A stretch of DNA of 8,082 nucleotides, taken from contig JAKSCF010000236.1 of NCBI GenBank assembly GCA_022360735.1, positions 1 to 8,082 on the forward strand, read 5' to 3'. Position 1 is the stretch's first letter; every line of letters begins with the position of its first letter. Of this stretch, positions 6,137 to 8,082 are shown piece by piece. This stretch comes from Clostridia bacterium. GTDB lineage: Bacteria; Bacillota_A; Clostridia; Peptostreptococcales; JAAYPU01. The position numbers were made by a program, and so were the translations under genes. The notes under the pieces are model-generated. The model saw nothing but the letters and a program-made list of their open reading frames with translations. It was not told where the DNA came from and searched no databases.

Positions 6137-6616
6137 ATGACAAAAGAAAAAAAAGATTTTTTTTCAGGGCTATTCTTTTTAGTATTTGGTATAGGGATGT
6201 ATATATATTCTTATAGTATTCCAAATCCTACTCAAGCAGGCGTTGGTGCAGGTTTTCTGCCTAGAATGGTTGGCGCTATTTTTGTAATTCTAAGTATTGC
6301 ACTTATTGTTTCAACAAAAATAGAAATGAAAAGAATGACAAAAGAAGCAGCTAAAGAGGTAAAGAAAAATAAAATTGATAAACGATCTGTCCTATTATCA
6401 ATAGGGGCATTATTCATTTATGTCATACTCCTCAAATCAGTGGGTTTTATTTTAATGAGTATATTATATTTATTCGTTGTCATTAATCTGTTGTCACCCA
6501 ATGAAAAAAGAAACTTACCTTTATTTATTATCATTTCAATTGTTGTTCCTGTCGGTGTATATTTCTTATTTGTCAAAGGATTTGATTTAATGCTTCCAAG
6601 CGGCATATTAGGATAA
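6137..6616 (+). CDS. tctB: TctB-family small membrane subunit of the TTT transporter
   Basis: This 159-aa integral membrane protein is the small, poorly conserved subunit that works with TctA in cation-coupled carboxylate uptake. Hydrophobic segments lie at about 9-27, 41-60, 84-120 (long enough for two short passes, broken near K100) and 128-147. A basic cytoplasmic-type loop rich in Lys and Glu sits between them at 61-83. The VGAGFLPRM segment (36-44) and the C-terminal FDLMLPSGILG ending are typical of TctB. The ATG at 6137 is preceded by AAGGAG (6122-6127) with 9-nt spacing. Assignment rests on topology, length and position between tctC and tctA more than on sequence motifs, but the context is unambiguous. 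Confidence 0.88.
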   Translation: MTKEKKDFFSGLFFLVFGIGMYIYSYSIPNPTQAGVGAGFLPRMVGAIFVILSIALIVSTKIEMKRMTKEAAKEVKKNKIDKRSVLLSIGALFIYVILLKSVGFILMSILYLFVVINLLSPNEKRNLPLFIIISIVVPVGVYFLFVKGFDLMLPSGILG

Positions 6617-6687
6617 ACTGTCATATTTAAATATTAAAATTTTTCTGTCATAAGATTGATAAGATCTTAGAAATAGAGGTGATACGG
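6617..6687. other. Short tctB-tctA gap with small repeats
   Basis: This 71-nt AT-rich gap contains the palindromes ATATTTAAATAT (6623-6634) and TAAGATCTTA (6660-6669) and an 8-nt direct repeat CTGTCATA (6618-6625 and 6645-6652). None is clearly functional. It ends in GAGGTGAT (6676-6683), the ribosome binding site of tctA, which is closely complementary to the 16S rRNA 3' end. Confidence 0.3.
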
Positions 6688-8082
6688 TTGACAGAATTAC
6701 TGATCAATGGTTTTTTAGGCATTATGAGCATTCACACGATTCTTTTCATCGCTATAGGCGTATTTATAGGCATAGTTTTCGGTTCCATACCAGGACTTAC
6801 AGCAACAATGGCAGTCGCTTTATTTTTACCTGTAACTTATGGGCTTTCACCAATCAACGGTATGAGTTTATTAATGGGTTTGTATTTAGGCGGTATATCC
6901 GGAGGATTGATCCCCGCAATTTTATTAAATATGCCGGGAACCCCCTCTTCAATAACTACTGCCTTTGATGGTTATCCAATGGCTAAAAAGGGGCAAGCGG
7001 GAAAAGCACTTGGCATCGGAATAGTGTTCTCGTTTTTAGGAGGCTTAATTGGTATATTTGTTTTAACATTTGTCGCACCTCCACTTGCCGAATTTTCGCT
7101 GAAGTTCTCTGCTTTTGAATATTTTGCAATCGCTATCTTTTCTCTAACCATGATTGCAGGTCTTTCCGAAGGGTCTTTACTAAAAGGTTTAATCAGTGCG
7201 GCACTTGGAATCACCATAGGAATGGTAGGTATGGCACCTATTGATTCAGCTCAAAGATTTACATTTGGTATCAGTGATTTAACTTCAGGCTTTAGTTTGC
7301 TGCCTGCATTAATTGGATTTTATGCTGTGGCAGAAGTGTTCAAATCGGCTGAAAGCAGATTAGTGCTTAAAAAACAAGGGGATGGTCAAGAGGTTAACGT
7401 AAATAATTATGCTATTAAGGGCTTTGGTTTTTCTTTAAAAGAGTTTTTAGGACAAGTATTTAATCTTTTTAGATCCAGTATGATTGGAACAGGTATTGGT
7501 ATGTTACCGGGATTAGGCGGGACCACTGCCAATATTATCTCATATGGGACGGCAAAGAGTCAGGCGAAAAACTCTGAGAATTTTGGAAAGGGTGACATGG
7601 GAGGCCTTGTGGCAAGTGAATCAAGTAACAATGCTGCAATAGGCGGTGCTTTGATTCCTTTGTTTACATTGGGAATTCCGGGAGATACGGTTACAGCTAT
7701 GCTCTTAGGCGGTTTGATGATTCATGGATTACAGCCGGGGCCATTACTGTTTCAGAAGAATGGCGACTTAATATATAGTATATTTGCAGCATTATTCTTA
7801 GCAAACATTATTATGATTATTTTTCAATTTTCCGGAATGAAAGTCTTTGTAAAATTATTATATATTCCAAAGTATATTTTATTTCCTATTATTATGACAT
7901 TATGTGTGGTAGGAGCATTTGCACTGAATAATCGTGTATTTGATGTTTATTCACTACTTTTATTTGGATTAATGGGCTACGCTTTAATTAAACTTAAATT
8001 TCCTGTTCCTCCTGTAATAATGGGACTCATCTTAGGACCTATTATGGAGAAAAATCTGAGAAGAGGATTAATGATGAGCAGA
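6688..8082 (+). CDS. tctA: TctA-family large membrane subunit of the TTT transporter (3' end outside window)
   Basis: TctA is the main transmembrane permease subunit of the tripartite tricarboxylate transporter. The open frame runs 465 codons to the last base of the window without a stop; the family is about 500 aa, so only some tens of C-terminal residues are missing. Signature regions are GSIPGLTATMAVALFLP (32-48), MPGTPSSITTAFDGYPMAKK (82-101), GMLPGLGGTTANIISYG (271-287) and GLVASESSNNAAIGGALIPL (306-325) followed by FTLGIPGD. The two PGL-type glycine/proline loops occur in the two halves of the protein, as expected for this internally repeated fold. The TTG at 6688 is chosen because GAGGTGAT lies just upstream. 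An in-frame GTG at 6679 would overlap that ribosome binding site and is less likely. Many hydrophobic segments confirm membrane location. Confidence 0.94.
   Translation, partial: MTELLINGFLGIMSIHTILFIAIGVFIGIVFGSIPGLTATMAVALFLPVTYGLSPINGMSLLMGLYLGGISGGLIPAILLNMPGTPSSITTAFDGYPMAKKGQAGKALGIGIVFSFLGGLIGIFVLTFVAPPLAEFSLKFSAFEYFAIAIFSLTMIAGLSEGSLLKGLISAALGITIGMVGMAPIDSAQRFTFGISDLTSGFSLLPALIGFYAVAEVFKSAESRLVLKKQGDGQEVNVNNYAIKGFGFSLKEFLGQVFNLFRSSMIGTGIGMLPGLGGTTANIISYGTAKSQAKNSENFGKGDMGGLVASESSNNAAIGGALIPLFTLGIPGDTVTAMLLGGLMIHGLQPGPLLFQKNGDLIYSIFAALFLANIIMIIFQFSGMKVFVKLLYIPKYILFPIIMTLCVVGAFALNNRVFDVYSLLLFGLMGYALIKLKFPVPPVIMGLILGPIMEKNLRRGLMMSR

Overview
The window is AT-rich (roughly two thirds A+T by eye), has strong AGGAGG-type ribosome binding sites and uses TTG and GTG starts alongside ATG. 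Protein style and gene content point to a low-GC Gram-positive bacterium, most likely an anaerobic Clostridia-type Firmicute. All recognisable genes are on the + strand and form one catabolic/transport locus. I found no rRNA, tRNA, CRISPR array or insertion sequence.

Layout: 1-378 is non-coding leader with a good sigma-A-type promoter (231-259) overlapped by a perfect inverted repeat. 379-1512 is a CdaR-type (sugar diacid) transcriptional regulator interrupted by one in-frame TGA at 877-879; both halves are otherwise intact and in the same frame. 1513-1749 is intergenic, with a palindrome, a terminator-like stem plus T-run, and a possible promoter. 1750-2907 is a class I glycerate kinase, overlapping by 4 nt a D-2-hydroxyacid (hydroxypyruvate/glycerate) dehydrogenase at 2904-3863. 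A 187-nt structured leader (3864-4050, two long hairpins) precedes a DapA/N-acetylneuraminate lyase-superfamily aldolase or dehydratase (4051-4953). Then come the three genes of a tripartite tricarboxylate transporter (TTT): lipoprotein binding protein TctC (5058-6056), small membrane subunit TctB (6137-6616) and large membrane subunit TctA (from 6688, running off the window end). A near-perfect 19-bp hairpin separates tctC from tctB.

Working model (inference): TctCBA imports a carboxylate, perhaps a sugar acid or aldarate. The DapA-family enzyme cleaves or dehydrates a 2-keto-3-deoxy acid derived from it. A C3 product (hydroxypyruvate or its isomer tartronate semialdehyde) is reduced to glycerate, and glycerate kinase feeds phosphoglycerate into glycolysis. 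The CdaR-type gene would be the local substrate-responsive regulator. No sugar-acid dehydratase is visible, so the actual substrate is unresolved.

The gene families are known ones. The points most worth a second look are the single in-frame stop in the regulator, the structured leader before the aldolase gene, the tctC/tctB hairpin, and an altered conserved motif in the glycerate kinase. I see no clear evidence for a wholly new system.
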